A DNA stretch of 64,000 bases, from positions 1 to 64,000 of the IMG/VR virus record IMGVR_UViG_3300028388_001285; one strand, written 5' to 3'. Position 1 is the stretch's first letter. Each line of letters begins with the position of its first letter. Under the pieces are notes generated by a model. That model did not search any database. It was not told where the DNA came from and saw only the letters and a program-made list of their open reading frames with translations. This DNA comes from a virus. This document shows, piece after piece, positions 24,922-36,203 of the stretch. Made by a program: the position numbers and the translations under genes.

Positions 24922-25653
24922 TTGGAATTAAAGTGGAACTTGGAGAAAGGTTACCTTACTAACAGACCCTGGAAGAAGGGCGACTCTATCCGTGAAGAAG
25001 ATATGACCTACTTTCAACGTAAGTCATGGAAACTGAATGATGGTTCTACTATGTTAGACTTAGGAAACTTTGATGATGAAATGTTTTATTACATGGCATT
25101 GGATTCTAAGTTTATCGCTAACTCTGAGAAGGAATGGAGAGGGCATAAATGGCCCAAAGCCACCCACTATATAGCAATTGAAAATGAAGCTGATGAGATT
25201 AAGTACAGAAAGAGCCGAGTGAAGACGAAAGCTTTTGCTATGCTTGAGTCTGATGACTTAACTCCCAGCATGAAAGAAAAGTTCTGCGCTATACTTGGAC
25301 TTATATCTTCGAATTCGAAGGTAACAGAGGAGCAGACCCACAATTTATTGTTTGATTGGATTGAACAATCTGACTATAGACCTGGTTCGAACATAGATAA
25401 ACTCACCGAATTAACTACTCTATTAGAAACTGCTACTGGCAGAGAGGATATCGAGGCTAGATATACGTTGAAACGTGCGATAGATAATCGTGTTGTATTT
25501 GAAAAACAAGGTGGTTACACCTGGAACAAGGCGACAGGAGCTATTGTACTTGGAGATACGTATGCGGAAGCCATTGAGTTCTTCTTGAATCCGAAGAAGC
25601 AAGCTCTGGTAGAAGAGTTAGAAGAAGAAATAAAAGCTAAAACTATAGTATAA
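24922..25653 (+). CDS. Conserved crAss-like virion or neck protein
   Basis: A 243-residue soluble protein beginning at TTG 24922, ELKWNLEKGYLTNRPWKKGD, with an acidic/basic helical middle and a Lys-rich C-terminus. It sits between capsid and neck/ring proteins. The start has no good ribosome site and probably depends on the preceding 37-residue frame. No enzymatic motif. Its overlap with the next gene is one base (TAATG). Confidence 0.6.
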   Translation: MELKWNLEKGYLTNRPWKKGDSIREEDMTYFQRKSWKLNDGSTMLDLGNFDDEMFYYMALDSKFIANSEKEWRGHKWPKATHYIAIENEADEIKYRKSRVKTKAFAMLESDDLTPSMKEKFCAILGLISSNSKVTEEQTHNLLFDWIEQSDYRPGSNIDKLTELTTLLETATGREDIEARYTLKRAIDNRVVFEKQGGYTWNKATGAIVLGDTYAEAIEFFLNPKKQALVEELEEEIKAKTIV

Positions 25654-26372
25654 TGACTATACGTGAAATGGGTTATGATTTTGATCTGAAGATTGACAAG
25701 GTAGCGTCCTTCTCAAAAGAAGATTTTAACGTAGCTGAGAAAGATTGGTTACTTAATGAGGCGCAGAATGTCTTTATCAAGACTCGATATGGAATGCATA
25801 ACTCGTATGGGTTTGGGTTCGAAGTAACTCAAAAACGTATAGATGATTTATCTAAGTTGGTTGTGAAGTTTCCTTTGCAGCCGGCGCTCGTACCTACTCT
25901 GAACGAGGGCATCTATGAGGTATCCTTGTCTCAGCTAGCGTACGATTATATGTTTTTTATTAGGGGGCAAGCTCTGGTGGATAAAGAATGCTCAAAATGG
26001 GCATCACTCAACCTGGTGCAACATGATGATCTGAATCATCTACTATGCGATCCCTTTAATGATCCGGATGAAAAGGAAGTCCCATTTAATTTCGGGCGTT
26101 CCACGTCTGTTGAAAATGCGGCTTCTATCTATATTTATCCTGGGCAGCTAACAATCTATGAGGTTAAGTTGGAGTACATTCAACACCCGCCCAGATTGAA
26201 CTCTGGAGGCTATGTGTACATCGACAACATAACCTATCCTGAACAGGATTGCATGTTGGCTGAACATACTCATCCCGAAATTGTGGATATAGCTGTAGCT
26301 ATAGCATCCGGTATAATAGAGCATCCTGATTATGTGAGTATAAAGAACATGAAATTAAAGGCTCACGAATAA
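25653..26372 (+). CDS. Neck/ring-type structural protein
   Basis: A 239-residue protein resembling ring or tail-completion proteins of crAss-like phages: RYGMHNSYGFGFEVTQKRID early, then YEVSLSQLAYDYMFFIRGQA, and a C-terminal AEHTHPEIVDIAVAIASGI. These proteins usually link the portal to the tail. Coupled to the previous gene by one base. Ends in TAA. No TGA. Confidence 0.65.
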   Translation: MTIREMGYDFDLKIDKVASFSKEDFNVAEKDWLLNEAQNVFIKTRYGMHNSYGFGFEVTQKRIDDLSKLVVKFPLQPALVPTLNEGIYEVSLSQLAYDYMFFIRGQALVDKECSKWASLNLVQHDDLNHLLCDPFNDPDEKEVPFNFGRSTSVENAASIYIYPGQLTIYEVKLEYIQHPPRLNSGGYVYIDNITYPEQDCMLAEHTHPEIVDIAVAIASGIIEHPDYVSIKNMKLKAHE

Positions 26373-26397
26373 TTAGAATAAATTAAATTAATTAATA

Positions 26398-27759
26398 ATG
26401 TATAATAGACAAAACAACAAACGCGCTGTAGAGACGTATTTGGTAGGTGCCGCAAATGGTACTTTCTACAATACTGCTGGAAATGGCAACCATATCAATA
26501 ACTCCACTACTGGAGCTTGTGTGTTAGCTGATGGAGCTATTGGCGTATTTGATGGAAGTGGTTGGGGTTCAGCTGGCCTTAATGTGGCTACTGTTGCTAC
26601 TCCTACTGTAACAACTTCCCCTGTGATATATATTGCGCAAGGTACTGCCTATTCATCCAACCCTGCTCAGCATCCTGGTGCTAAATTCCCACTCTGGAAC
26701 GAACCTTATGTACGTTCAGCGGATATCAATGGAAACAATTGGATTGTTGCTACTAAGCAAGACTACGTTGCTCCATTACACGAAGTATGGCTGGTTGGAG
26801 ATGATTCCGGTACGGGAGTTATCACGGCTAGTGATGAGACTGAATATACAATTTCAGTAGCATATCGTGGACGTATCGCGGATGAGTTGTACTCAAGTGA
26901 AGCTGCTGCTCACTCTAAGTTCAGTGTAACCACCCCGAACTTTACTGCTCTGTCAACTGCTGAACCAGTGGATTGGCTGATCCAGAATTTAGTTTGGAAC
27001 ATCAACCGTAACTCACGGGCAATCGCTATGAATCGTACCCGTTTCCGGGGCAACGATCCTATCGTAGCTTTTGCAGTAAATACTTCTGGTACAGACGGTA
27101 CCGACATTAGTGGATTGAATGCTGCTGGTGGAGAATTCCTGCCTGTAGTTAATACTACCTTTGGCACTCGTGGAATCAACACCACTATCGCTAACGTAGC
27201 TTCATTGAAAGCTGCTGCTGATGCAACCCCAATCCCAGCTGATTCTCATATTCTTACTGCTGATATTACTACTGCTGGTACTGCTACTGGCGGCGTAGCT
27301 GATGCTATCCTGATCATGGCACTTGACCGTGCTGAAGCTTGGGAAGATCGGATTCAACAGAAGAAGTACTACCTTGACGTAGCGCTGAGAACTGGGTTTG
27401 ACTACAACTTAGTCAACCTGTCACGGGAAGTTGCTGGACGCGAAGGTGAAGGTCAAGGCGCTAAGCTTGATCGTATGTACAGAAATACTCACGGACAACG
27501 TAAGTATAATCTGGATCACACCGAAGATCCTGTAACTGAATTTCCGTCACCATTTGTTACTACAACAAATTATGACCAATATATTCTCGAACATGTAGAT
27601 GTCAATCAGATTGACACTTCTAACATTAGCGAATCACCGAAGAAAACAATCGTGTGTTTCCCAGCCGGCGATTCTCAGGGTACTGCATTTGAAAACTGCA
27701 TTGCTAACTGGCTCGCAACTGCTCCTGCGGGAGCAAACGCTTGGAAAACGCATAGCTAG
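26398..27759 (+). CDS. Virion structural protein
   Basis: A 453-residue protein in the structural module. It starts YNRQNNKRAVETYLVGAANG and has a beta-rich middle, a helical segment with AEAWEDRIQQKKYYLDVALR and the end WLATAPAGANAWKTHS. Similar genes in marine and gut Bacteroidota phages are auxiliary capsid or tail proteins. Ends in TAG. No TGA codons. Exact virion role unknown. Confidence 0.55.
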   Translation: MYNRQNNKRAVETYLVGAANGTFYNTAGNGNHINNSTTGACVLADGAIGVFDGSGWGSAGLNVATVATPTVTTSPVIYIAQGTAYSSNPAQHPGAKFPLWNEPYVRSADINGNNWIVATKQDYVAPLHEVWLVGDDSGTGVITASDETEYTISVAYRGRIADELYSSEAAAHSKFSVTTPNFTALSTAEPVDWLIQNLVWNINRNSRAIAMNRTRFRGNDPIVAFAVNTSGTDGTDISGLNAAGGEFLPVVNTTFGTRGINTTIANVASLKAAADATPIPADSHILTADITTAGTATGGVADAILIMALDRAEAWEDRIQQKKYYLDVALRTGFDYNLVNLSREVAGREGEGQGAKLDRMYRNTHGQRKYNLDHTEDPVTEFPSPFVTTTNYDQYILEHVDVNQIDTSNISESPKKTIVCFPAGDSQGTAFENCIANWLATAPAGANAWKTHS

Positions 27760-27771
27760 AAATTAGTAGTT

Positions 27772-28224
27772 ATGTCTTGTGAAATCAACGAATACTCTTC
27801 TCACGATTTCAATATTGTCAGCAAAGGCGACTGTGATCCTTGTCCAAGAGACACTGTTCTTGAGGTCAAGGATTCCGCCTTTGTAACTGACTTACAGGCA
27901 TTCTATGCCCCTACTAGACTGTACTTTCCAGCTTCTAGTGTGCAAAGTCCTAAGGACGGAGCAATACTAATAGAACTGTACAAAGACGCGACAGTTTACT
28001 GGAAATACCGATACGGGGACGATACTTGAATCCTCGTAGGTATAAAACGCGACGATGCGTATGAGTCTTTGGATGTCTCAGATCTAGACCACTGTTTTAC
28101 AAAAGATGATGAGGGGGGTGACCCAGACGGAGATTTAGCTTGCTATATGTTGGAGATGATTACATGTGATTGTCACGTGTACTTGGAATACTCTTCAGAT
28201 CTAGACTGCACCCTATTAACCTAA
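27772..28224 (+). CDS. Cys-rich structural or accessory protein
   Basis: A 150-residue acidic, Cys-rich protein (CDPCPRDT near residue 22, CDCHVYL near 132). One TGA (28027-28029) is read as Trp in GDDTWILVGIKRD. It precedes the giant fibre by five bases and shares its tone (KYRYGDDTW is like the fibre's RYWEYNCGTGTW), so it may be a fibre-base or chaperone-like partner. Ends in TAA. Confidence 0.55.
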
Positions 28225-28228
28225 CCAA

Positions 28229-31200
28229 ATGGCCGGAATTAGAAAATACTTGTATATAACGGATATATCAGCTTGCGACTGAAAGTCGTGTAGTGCTGGA
28301 GCTCTGCGTATTAAACAGTTTACGTTTATAAACGATGAGACTGGAAGTAACGCACCTGCTGTAAGTGCGCCGAATACACTGCCTACATCTCCTGCTGATG
28401 AGGCTGTCCTAATTGAAACTTGGGATGACATTACCCGTTACTGGGAATACAATTGCGGTACTGGTACATGGTCACATGTATTAGATATTGCGCTGGGTGC
28501 TACTACAACGTTTGTGGCGCTGACAGATACCCCTAGCTCCTTTACTGGAGAAGGGGATAAGTACGTTAAGGTGAATACTGGGGCAACTGCCTTAGAATTC
28601 TCGAACATAACTGCATCTGAAGTTGTGTCAGTACCATATGGTGTATTAACTTCCACTAATGTGCAGGATGCTCTCAATGAGATACAGACAAACGTAGATA
28701 GTTTAAGCACTAACTTTACTTTCATAGATCTAGACGATACTCCTGCAACCTATAATGGTTCTGCGGCTGATATAGTCAGAACTAATGTAACTAATACCGG
28801 GTTGGAATTCCACACACTAACCAAGTCAGATCTTGGTTTGGGCAATGTAGAGAATACAGCATTGTCAACTTGGGCTGGAAGTACGAACATAACTACAGTA
28901 GGAACTATAGGAGCTGGTACATGGCAAGGTACAGCAATAGCTGATGCCTATGTATCTGGGGCTGCGTACTGGGATAGCAAGCAAGATGGATTAACCTTCG
29001 GCATTGCAGATACTAACACAGTAGTTATAAATGCTACAGATGTAGCTGCTTTAGACTATGCACAGTTCACTGTACAAGGTCTGAGAGGTAGGGATACATC
29101 TGAAGTCAAACAAGATCTCAGCCTAGAGAATGTAGCTAACGTAGATATAACTACGGTAACTGACGTATCTAGTTATGGCTGGGTACTAGATGAAGACGCA
29201 ATGTCTTCAGACGACGACACAAAAGTTCCAACACAACAATCAGTTAAGGCGTATGTGGACGCAGCTGTAGTTGGAATATATACACACAAGGGAAGCTACG
29301 ATGCTGCAACTAACACACCTGACTTAGATACTAGCCCAAGCGGAATCTCTAAAGGCGATGCTTATACAGTATCTGTTGCAGGTACATTTTTCACAGAAGC
29401 TGTAGAAATAGGTGATGTATTAATAGCAGATCAAGACTCCCCCACACTTCTTAGTCACTGGACTAGGATAAACAAGAACATTGACGTAGCCACTACAACC
29501 TCAGCAGGTATTGTAGAGTTAGCTACTGATGGAGAAGTCGCTGCCAACGTAGCTGTACAGGGTAATGACTCACGATTAAGTGATGCTAGAACTCCAGTAG
29601 CGCATACACATAGCACGAGCGATATCACTAGTGGTACGTTCGACAATGCTAGAATTGCGGAAAGTAATGTAACGCAACACGTAGCGGCTATAGATCACGG
29701 CTCCCTAGCTGGAGTCAGTGACGATGACCATACTATGTACACTAGAGCTGATGGTACTAGGGACTTTAGTGCAACAGTGAGCTACGCCTCACACCCTACC
29801 TTCACCTCTGATACCGAACTGGTAGATAAGAAATATGTAGACGACGAGGTAATAGCTTCTGGAGGCTACAATGACGAAAGCGCGCAGGATGCCATAGGCA
29901 CTATACTGTTAGATAGTTCCGAAATTGACTTTACGTATGATGACGGTACTCCAAGTATAACTGCAACATTAGTGAACAGTAGTATCGACGAAACCAAGTT
30001 AGATGTAAGTGTGAATGCTAGTTTAGATTTAGCCGACACTTCACTACAATCTGGTGACAATATTTCTGTACTAACTAATGATTCAGGGTACTTAACCGGT
30101 AACGAGAGTATTACTCTGACCGGAGACCTCAGCGGGACTGGCACCACCTCAATTAATGCGAGCCTTGCTGCTGACACAGTAGGTGTTAGTGAATTGAATA
30201 CCACTGGTACCCCAGACGGAACGAAGTTCCTTAGGGACGATATGACCTGGGTTACAGTAAGTACTTCCGAGAGTAATGACTTGGCAACTGACGGTGTGAC
30301 CGGAATAGCTGACGATCAACTAGTGGTAGGTACTGCGAGTGGTACAGCCGCTTATAAAACATTAACTTCAGGAATACTAACTTATGACACTACGACAAAT
30401 AATTTTACGTCTATTACTGATAGCAGTTCTAATTGGGACGCTGCCTATACTCATGTTAGTAATAATGGTACTGACCATGCTTACATTGACCAAGACGTCA
30501 CTAGTACTGGTACTCCTACTTTTGCTTCTGTTGACGTAGGAAACACGGGACTCACAGTAGGTACTTCTGTACCATTCTCTGATTCAAGTGGAACGTTGAC
30601 GTTACAGAATGTGGATGCAATCGACGCAACCACCGAGAGTACATTAGAAGCGGCCCTAGATCATAATAGTCTGCAAGGTTTAACTACAGGAGATCCACAC
30701 ACGCAGTATTCATTAGTAGATGGTTCAAGAGATTATACTGCTAAGGTAGCTTATTCCGCACACCCCACATTCACAGCTGACACTGAAATAGTGGACAAGA
30801 AGTATGTGGACGACGCTATAACAGCCGGTGGAGGATACACCGATGAAGATGCACAAGATGCAGTTGCTACTGCACTTACTGATACTAGTGAGATAGCTTG
30901 GACATATGCCGACATAGCTGGTGAGATCACAGCCGACATTGTAGCTGGCAGTATAGATGAGACTAAACTCGACACTAGTGTGAACGCTAGTTTAGATTTA
31001 GCGGACTCAGCCCTACAGTCGGGAGATAGTGTATCTGATCTAACCAATGATGCTGGGTATTTACTATCTACGGACATAGACACATTAGCGGAATTGAACG
31101 CTATTGTAGGTGACGCTACACTAATTGACACTACTGATAGTAGGTTGTCAGATGCTAGAACACCTACGGCACACAACCACACAGCGTCAGAGATTACTGA

Positions 31201-34200
31201 TTTTGATACTGAGGTATCGAATAATACTAGTGTGGCTGCCAACACTGCTAAAGAGACTAACGTTACCACAAACTTAGGCTACACACCCAGTCCTACCGAT
31301 GGTACTGTTACATCAAGTGACGGTACTGATGCGACGCTTACATTAGCAACGGGTGTGAATGCTGGGCTTTTAGCCCCCGCAGACTTTACTGTATTATCTA
31401 ATACATCTGGTACCAACACTGGAGACCAAGTTGTACCAAGTGACCTTACTGACTTTACTGAGCAGACTGCCTGGAGTGTATTTTACTCCGACGGTGCTGG
31501 AGATGTAACGGAGTTAGCTTTGGGAGCATCTGGCACTGTGTTGCAATCAAACGGCGCAGCTGCCGCACCTACATTTGAAACAACTTCTTCTGTAGAAGCA
31601 CTCTCTGATTTAACTGACATAGACGGTCTGAATTACACTGCTGGTAACCTACTGGTAGCTGATGGTACTGACAGCTATGATTCTGGTAAATTGGAAACAA
31701 CAAGCTTAGGTACAGATATATCAGACATGTTTGGCATTGTAGATGGAATGGCATTCGATAAACCATCCCTCAGCATTGCTGATGTAGCTGGCGATCTAGT
31801 ATTAAGTGTCACCAACATTGCTGGAGGTGATATGGAATTCTGGATTGGTGGAGAGAAGTCGGTTTTGGATTGCGATCCTACCGCAGCTACAGTTACCCTC
31901 ACTGAGGGCACTGACGCTAACACACCTGCTACTAACTACATATATGTAACTAACTCTGGAGGGACTGCGACACTTCAAGCAAGTACAACGTTACCTACAG
32001 GGGCATTTGCATGGATAGGAAAAGTTGTAGTACCAGACTCAGTCACATGGGGAACTACTGGAGCCTATGCGTTCCAGAGATACACGGAAGCCTTTATAAA
32101 TAGTTCTAGGGGTGCTCTCTCACACGAGCGTGAGAAACTACGGGCCTTAGGTGCTGTATACATTAATGGTGTAAATCAGACACTGACTATAGATACTGTA
32201 GCTTCACCAGATAGTGTACATCTAGAAACTACTACGGGCACAATTTACCAACTACACCGACAAACTTTTCCAGCGTTTACTACTGGACCGTATTACTATG
32301 GTAATGGTACCAATATATACGAACAGATCAGTGACCTCAATGGGGTTTTGGAATTGGTAGATGGTACAGCCATTGCCGATAACGATAGATATAACTTAGT
32401 CGTATGAGGAGCAGTTAACATAACCACTGGAGAAAGTAAGTTGTTTGTAAACACACCAACTGGTGTCTATTCTTCGGATGCCAATGCAATAGCTGACGCA
32501 AACAATACAGCAGATTACAGTGTACCAGACGATATGCGATCCGTAGCATTCTTGGTAGCTAGACTAGTGTTGCGGTACGATGCGCAGGGAGGCGGAGAGT
32601 TTAGCGCACTAGGTGACGGAACCTATTCATTGCTGGGCGTACCTGTAGGAGTCAGATCGGGAGGATCTGGAGCTGTAGCTTCTAGTGAATTTTCTGACTC
32701 ACAGTTTAGATTATTCTCTGATACGGATAGTACTGCTCAGATAGCTTTAGATGCAGGTAATGTTACTACTGGAAATGTTCGTACCATAACAATGGCGGAC
32801 ACCGATGTAGACTTAGCCAATTTGCCTACAGCTGCTGAGAAGACTATACTGGGTAACACTTCAGGAAGTAATACCGGAGACCAAACTACTATAGTAGGGA
32901 TCACTGGAACCAAGGCAGAATTTGATGCTGCTGTTACAGACGGCAATTTCTTGTATGTAGGCGATGCTCCAACGGCGCACACTCATACAGCATCAGAGGT
33001 AACAGACTTCGACACTGAAGTAAGTAACAATACAGATGTAGCGGCTAACACATCTGCAAGACACACACAACATACAGATACTGGAACTACCAGCCAAACG
33101 TTCACACTACACAGCGGAGATGCTTCTCCCGTGAAAGTGAAGAACTCTAGCGGTGAGTTACAGGTAAGAAATAATGCCGATAGTGCTTACGCTGATCTGC
33201 GAGTAGCTAACCTCACTGTAGAGGGCACTACTACCACGATTAACTCAGAGACGCTTACTATCGACGACAATATAATTGTACTCAACAATAATGAAGCTGG
33301 CACTCCTTCGGAGAATGCTGGCGTAGAAGTCGAACGTGGTACTTCAACAAACGCTTCCTTAATATGGGACGAAAGCTCCGATGTATGGAAAGCTGGAGAG
33401 TCCGGCTCTGAAACTGAGATCTCATTGCTTGGACACTCACACTCAATCACTGATGTCACTGGGACTAAGGCACAATTTGATTCAGCCTTATCTGACGGTT
33501 CGTTCGCCTATTCTGGGGACGCTCCGACAGCGCACGTACATGCTGCTTCAGATGTAACATCTGGAACATTCCATAACGATAGGATATCGCAGAGCAGTGT
33601 ACTGCAACATGAAGGAGGAATCAACCATGATAATTTGTTTGGATTTTCTAACGATGAACACGTTGCACACAGTACTGTCAGTATTGCCACACAGCATTCA
33701 TTGACAGGCGGCGGCACTATAGCTGCCACTAGAACATTAAATCTAGTCAATGATGCAGCCTCACCAGGCAACAGTAAGTTGTACGGTACAGATGGTAGTG
33801 GCACGAAAGGGTGGTATGATCAACCTATTGCTGGAACAGTTGATGGCAGTGGAGCTGCTGGACAAGTAGCATACTGGTCAGACACTGACACTTTAACTAG
33901 TAATGCTATACTAAGCTTAAACCCAGGTGGTAATCAAGTAACAATAAATGACGGGGTGTTAAGCCTTGAGGAGCGAGCTGCTGCTATAACTAGCTCTGCT
34001 GGTTACGGGCAGATATGGGTAAAGAATGACAGCCCAAATAACTTGTACTTCACTGGCGATGACGGTGTGGATATAAAGTTGAATTTAGTAGTTGGTACTG
34101 ATGTTCAGGCATACAGCTCTAACCTAGATTCATGGGCAGCAGTAAACGAATCATCTTATTACAACTCTACGGAGACAGACAGTGCGATAAGTACTGCTGT

Positions 34201-36181
34201 AGGAGATTACACTCTGACTACTGACTTGGCATCCACAGCTAACGCTAAAGGGGCTAGTCTAATAGGAATAGAAGATAGTGGGACATTGTTTGCTGCCACT
34301 AATGTAGAAGCAGCTTTAGCCGAGCTTGCTGGAGCAAGTTATGTAGACGCTACTAATGGTGCGGCCAATCGCATAGCTGTATTCACTGATGTGGATACAG
34401 TAAATGGTGATGCTGACTTTACCTGGAATGGTACTACGCTAGTAGTTAACGGACAGAGTACGATACAGCAATATAACAATGGAGCTAATAGTGTGTTTAC
34501 ATATAAAGCTGGAGGACAAGATCTCAACAGCTTTAGAATGGTTACTGATTTAGATAGTTCGGCTAATCTTGAATCCGTCAAATTTACCACATATACGACC
34601 TCTGCGGCTGCTGATGCAGGACAGTTTATTTTTGAGGTGGATGAAACACAGAAGCTTGTTATTGACAGTGGAGGAATAGAAGTTACAGGAACTATTACTG
34701 GAGATTTAACCGGTAACGTAACTGGGAATGTCTCAGGAACAGCTGCTACTGTAACAGCGGCAGCCCAACCTAACATTACAACACTTGGGACATTGACCTC
34801 ATTGACGGTAGACACTATAAACATAGACAGTAATAACATAACTGGCTTAAGTGGAAATCTCAACATTACTCCAGCAGCGGGAGGAAGCATCACTTTAGAT
34901 AATACAATAGACATTGATGCCGGTGTAGTTACCGGAGCCACGTCAATTACTTCTACCAGTTTTGTTGGAGACTTGACTGGAAATGCTGATACCGTAACAA
35001 CTAATGCGAATCTTACTGGCGAAGTTACCTCTACAGGTAACGCAGCAGTAATAGATTCTACTGCTATATCTAATAAGACTCTAGTGACTGCCGCTACTGG
35101 CGACATGTTTTTAATTACCGATGCATCTGATTCTGGAAACTTAAAGCGAGTTAATGCCATTGATTTTCTAGGTACAGGTACTGTTACCGCTACTGACGGA
35201 GCAGATAATCGGATTGCAGTGTTCACTAACTCTTCAAATATTGAAGGTGACGCAGGACTTACTTGGGATGGAGTAGGTAATAAGTTCATTGTTGAAGGTG
35301 ATATCCTTATAAATTCTGACGGAGGAAGTCCAAGTTTATCTCTCAAAGAAGACACAACTAATAATGTCGGTCTATATACCACATTCAATTCAGGCAATCT
35401 AGAGAGAGCTTATATCAACACTAAAAGTGATGGCGGAGCTGACTACGGTAGATTTGAAATCTATGTAAAAGACACTCTAACACTCACACTAGATGACGAT
35501 GGCGCAGATTTAGAAGGAAGTTTGTTCCTTAAAGAGCAGGCAGCCGCTGCCACTGATGTCACAGGTTACGGACAACTCTGAGCTAAGACTGATGGATCAT
35601 TATGGTTCACTGATGATGTGGGAACCTCTACAGATCTACTTGCTGCCGCATCTGGAATGGCAAGCTTTACTGTTACCGCTGACAGCGGGACAAACCAGAC
35701 AATAACTAACGCACAAACATTAGACATAGCTGGAGGTACTAATATCACAACTACTGTTGCGGATACCGACACTGTGACCATCAATTTAGATAGTCACAAT
35801 CATACTATGTCAGAACTTAGTGATCGCACTGAGTACATAATGATAAATGAATTCCTCGCAAGTACTACTATCGAGGATGGAGACGGTGAGGTAGCTTCAA
35901 TGATACCCGTCGACTTAAACAATTACTATATTATCTCTATGGAAGCTAAAGCTGTTTCAGCTACCGGCTCGGACGCTACTACTGTAACGGTCGAGAAGAA
36001 TGGTACGGCAATAACTGGGTTAACTGTGACACTTAATACAGGCAACTCTTGGTACGCTTCCGATACGCCTACTAGCTCGACGCAAGTGGCAACTGGAGAT
36101 ATACTTAGACTTTCAATTTCCTCTACCACTGGGACCGCCACAGGTTTAGTTGGAGTAATTAAACTGAGGAAAACATCTTAA
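28229..36181 (+). CDS. Giant tail fibre protein
   Basis: A 2,650-residue protein that spans nearly 8 kb when TGA is read as Trp at codons 18 (28280), 32405 and 35579. The N-terminal 90 residues form an attachment-like region (YWEYNCGTGTWSHVLDI); the rest is repeats of fibre modules: LSLENVANVDITTV, DSRLSDARTPVAHTHS, VDKKYVDDEV, GYGQIWVKNDSPNNLYFTGD. These occur in tail fibres of many phages. A later repeat reads GYGQLWAKTDGSLWFTDD with the W as TGA, where the earlier one has TGG. Without recoding it would be cut in four. Likely host-contact fibre. Ends in TAA. Confidence 0.9.
29693..31063 (+). repeat. Tandem-like duplicated fibre module
   Basis: Two copies of a module of about 134 residues lie inside the fibre gene: 29693-30094 and 30659-31063. 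Each opens with an HxSLxG...HTxY pattern, then runs through ELVDKKYVDDEV / EIVDKKYVDDAI, SIDETKLDVSVNASLDLAD / SIDETKLDTSVNASLDLAD, and ends at LTNDSGYL / LTNDAGYL. They are diverged copies and show module duplication within the fibre. Confidence 0.75.
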
Positions 36182-36203
36182 AATTAAATAAAATAATATA
36201 ATC

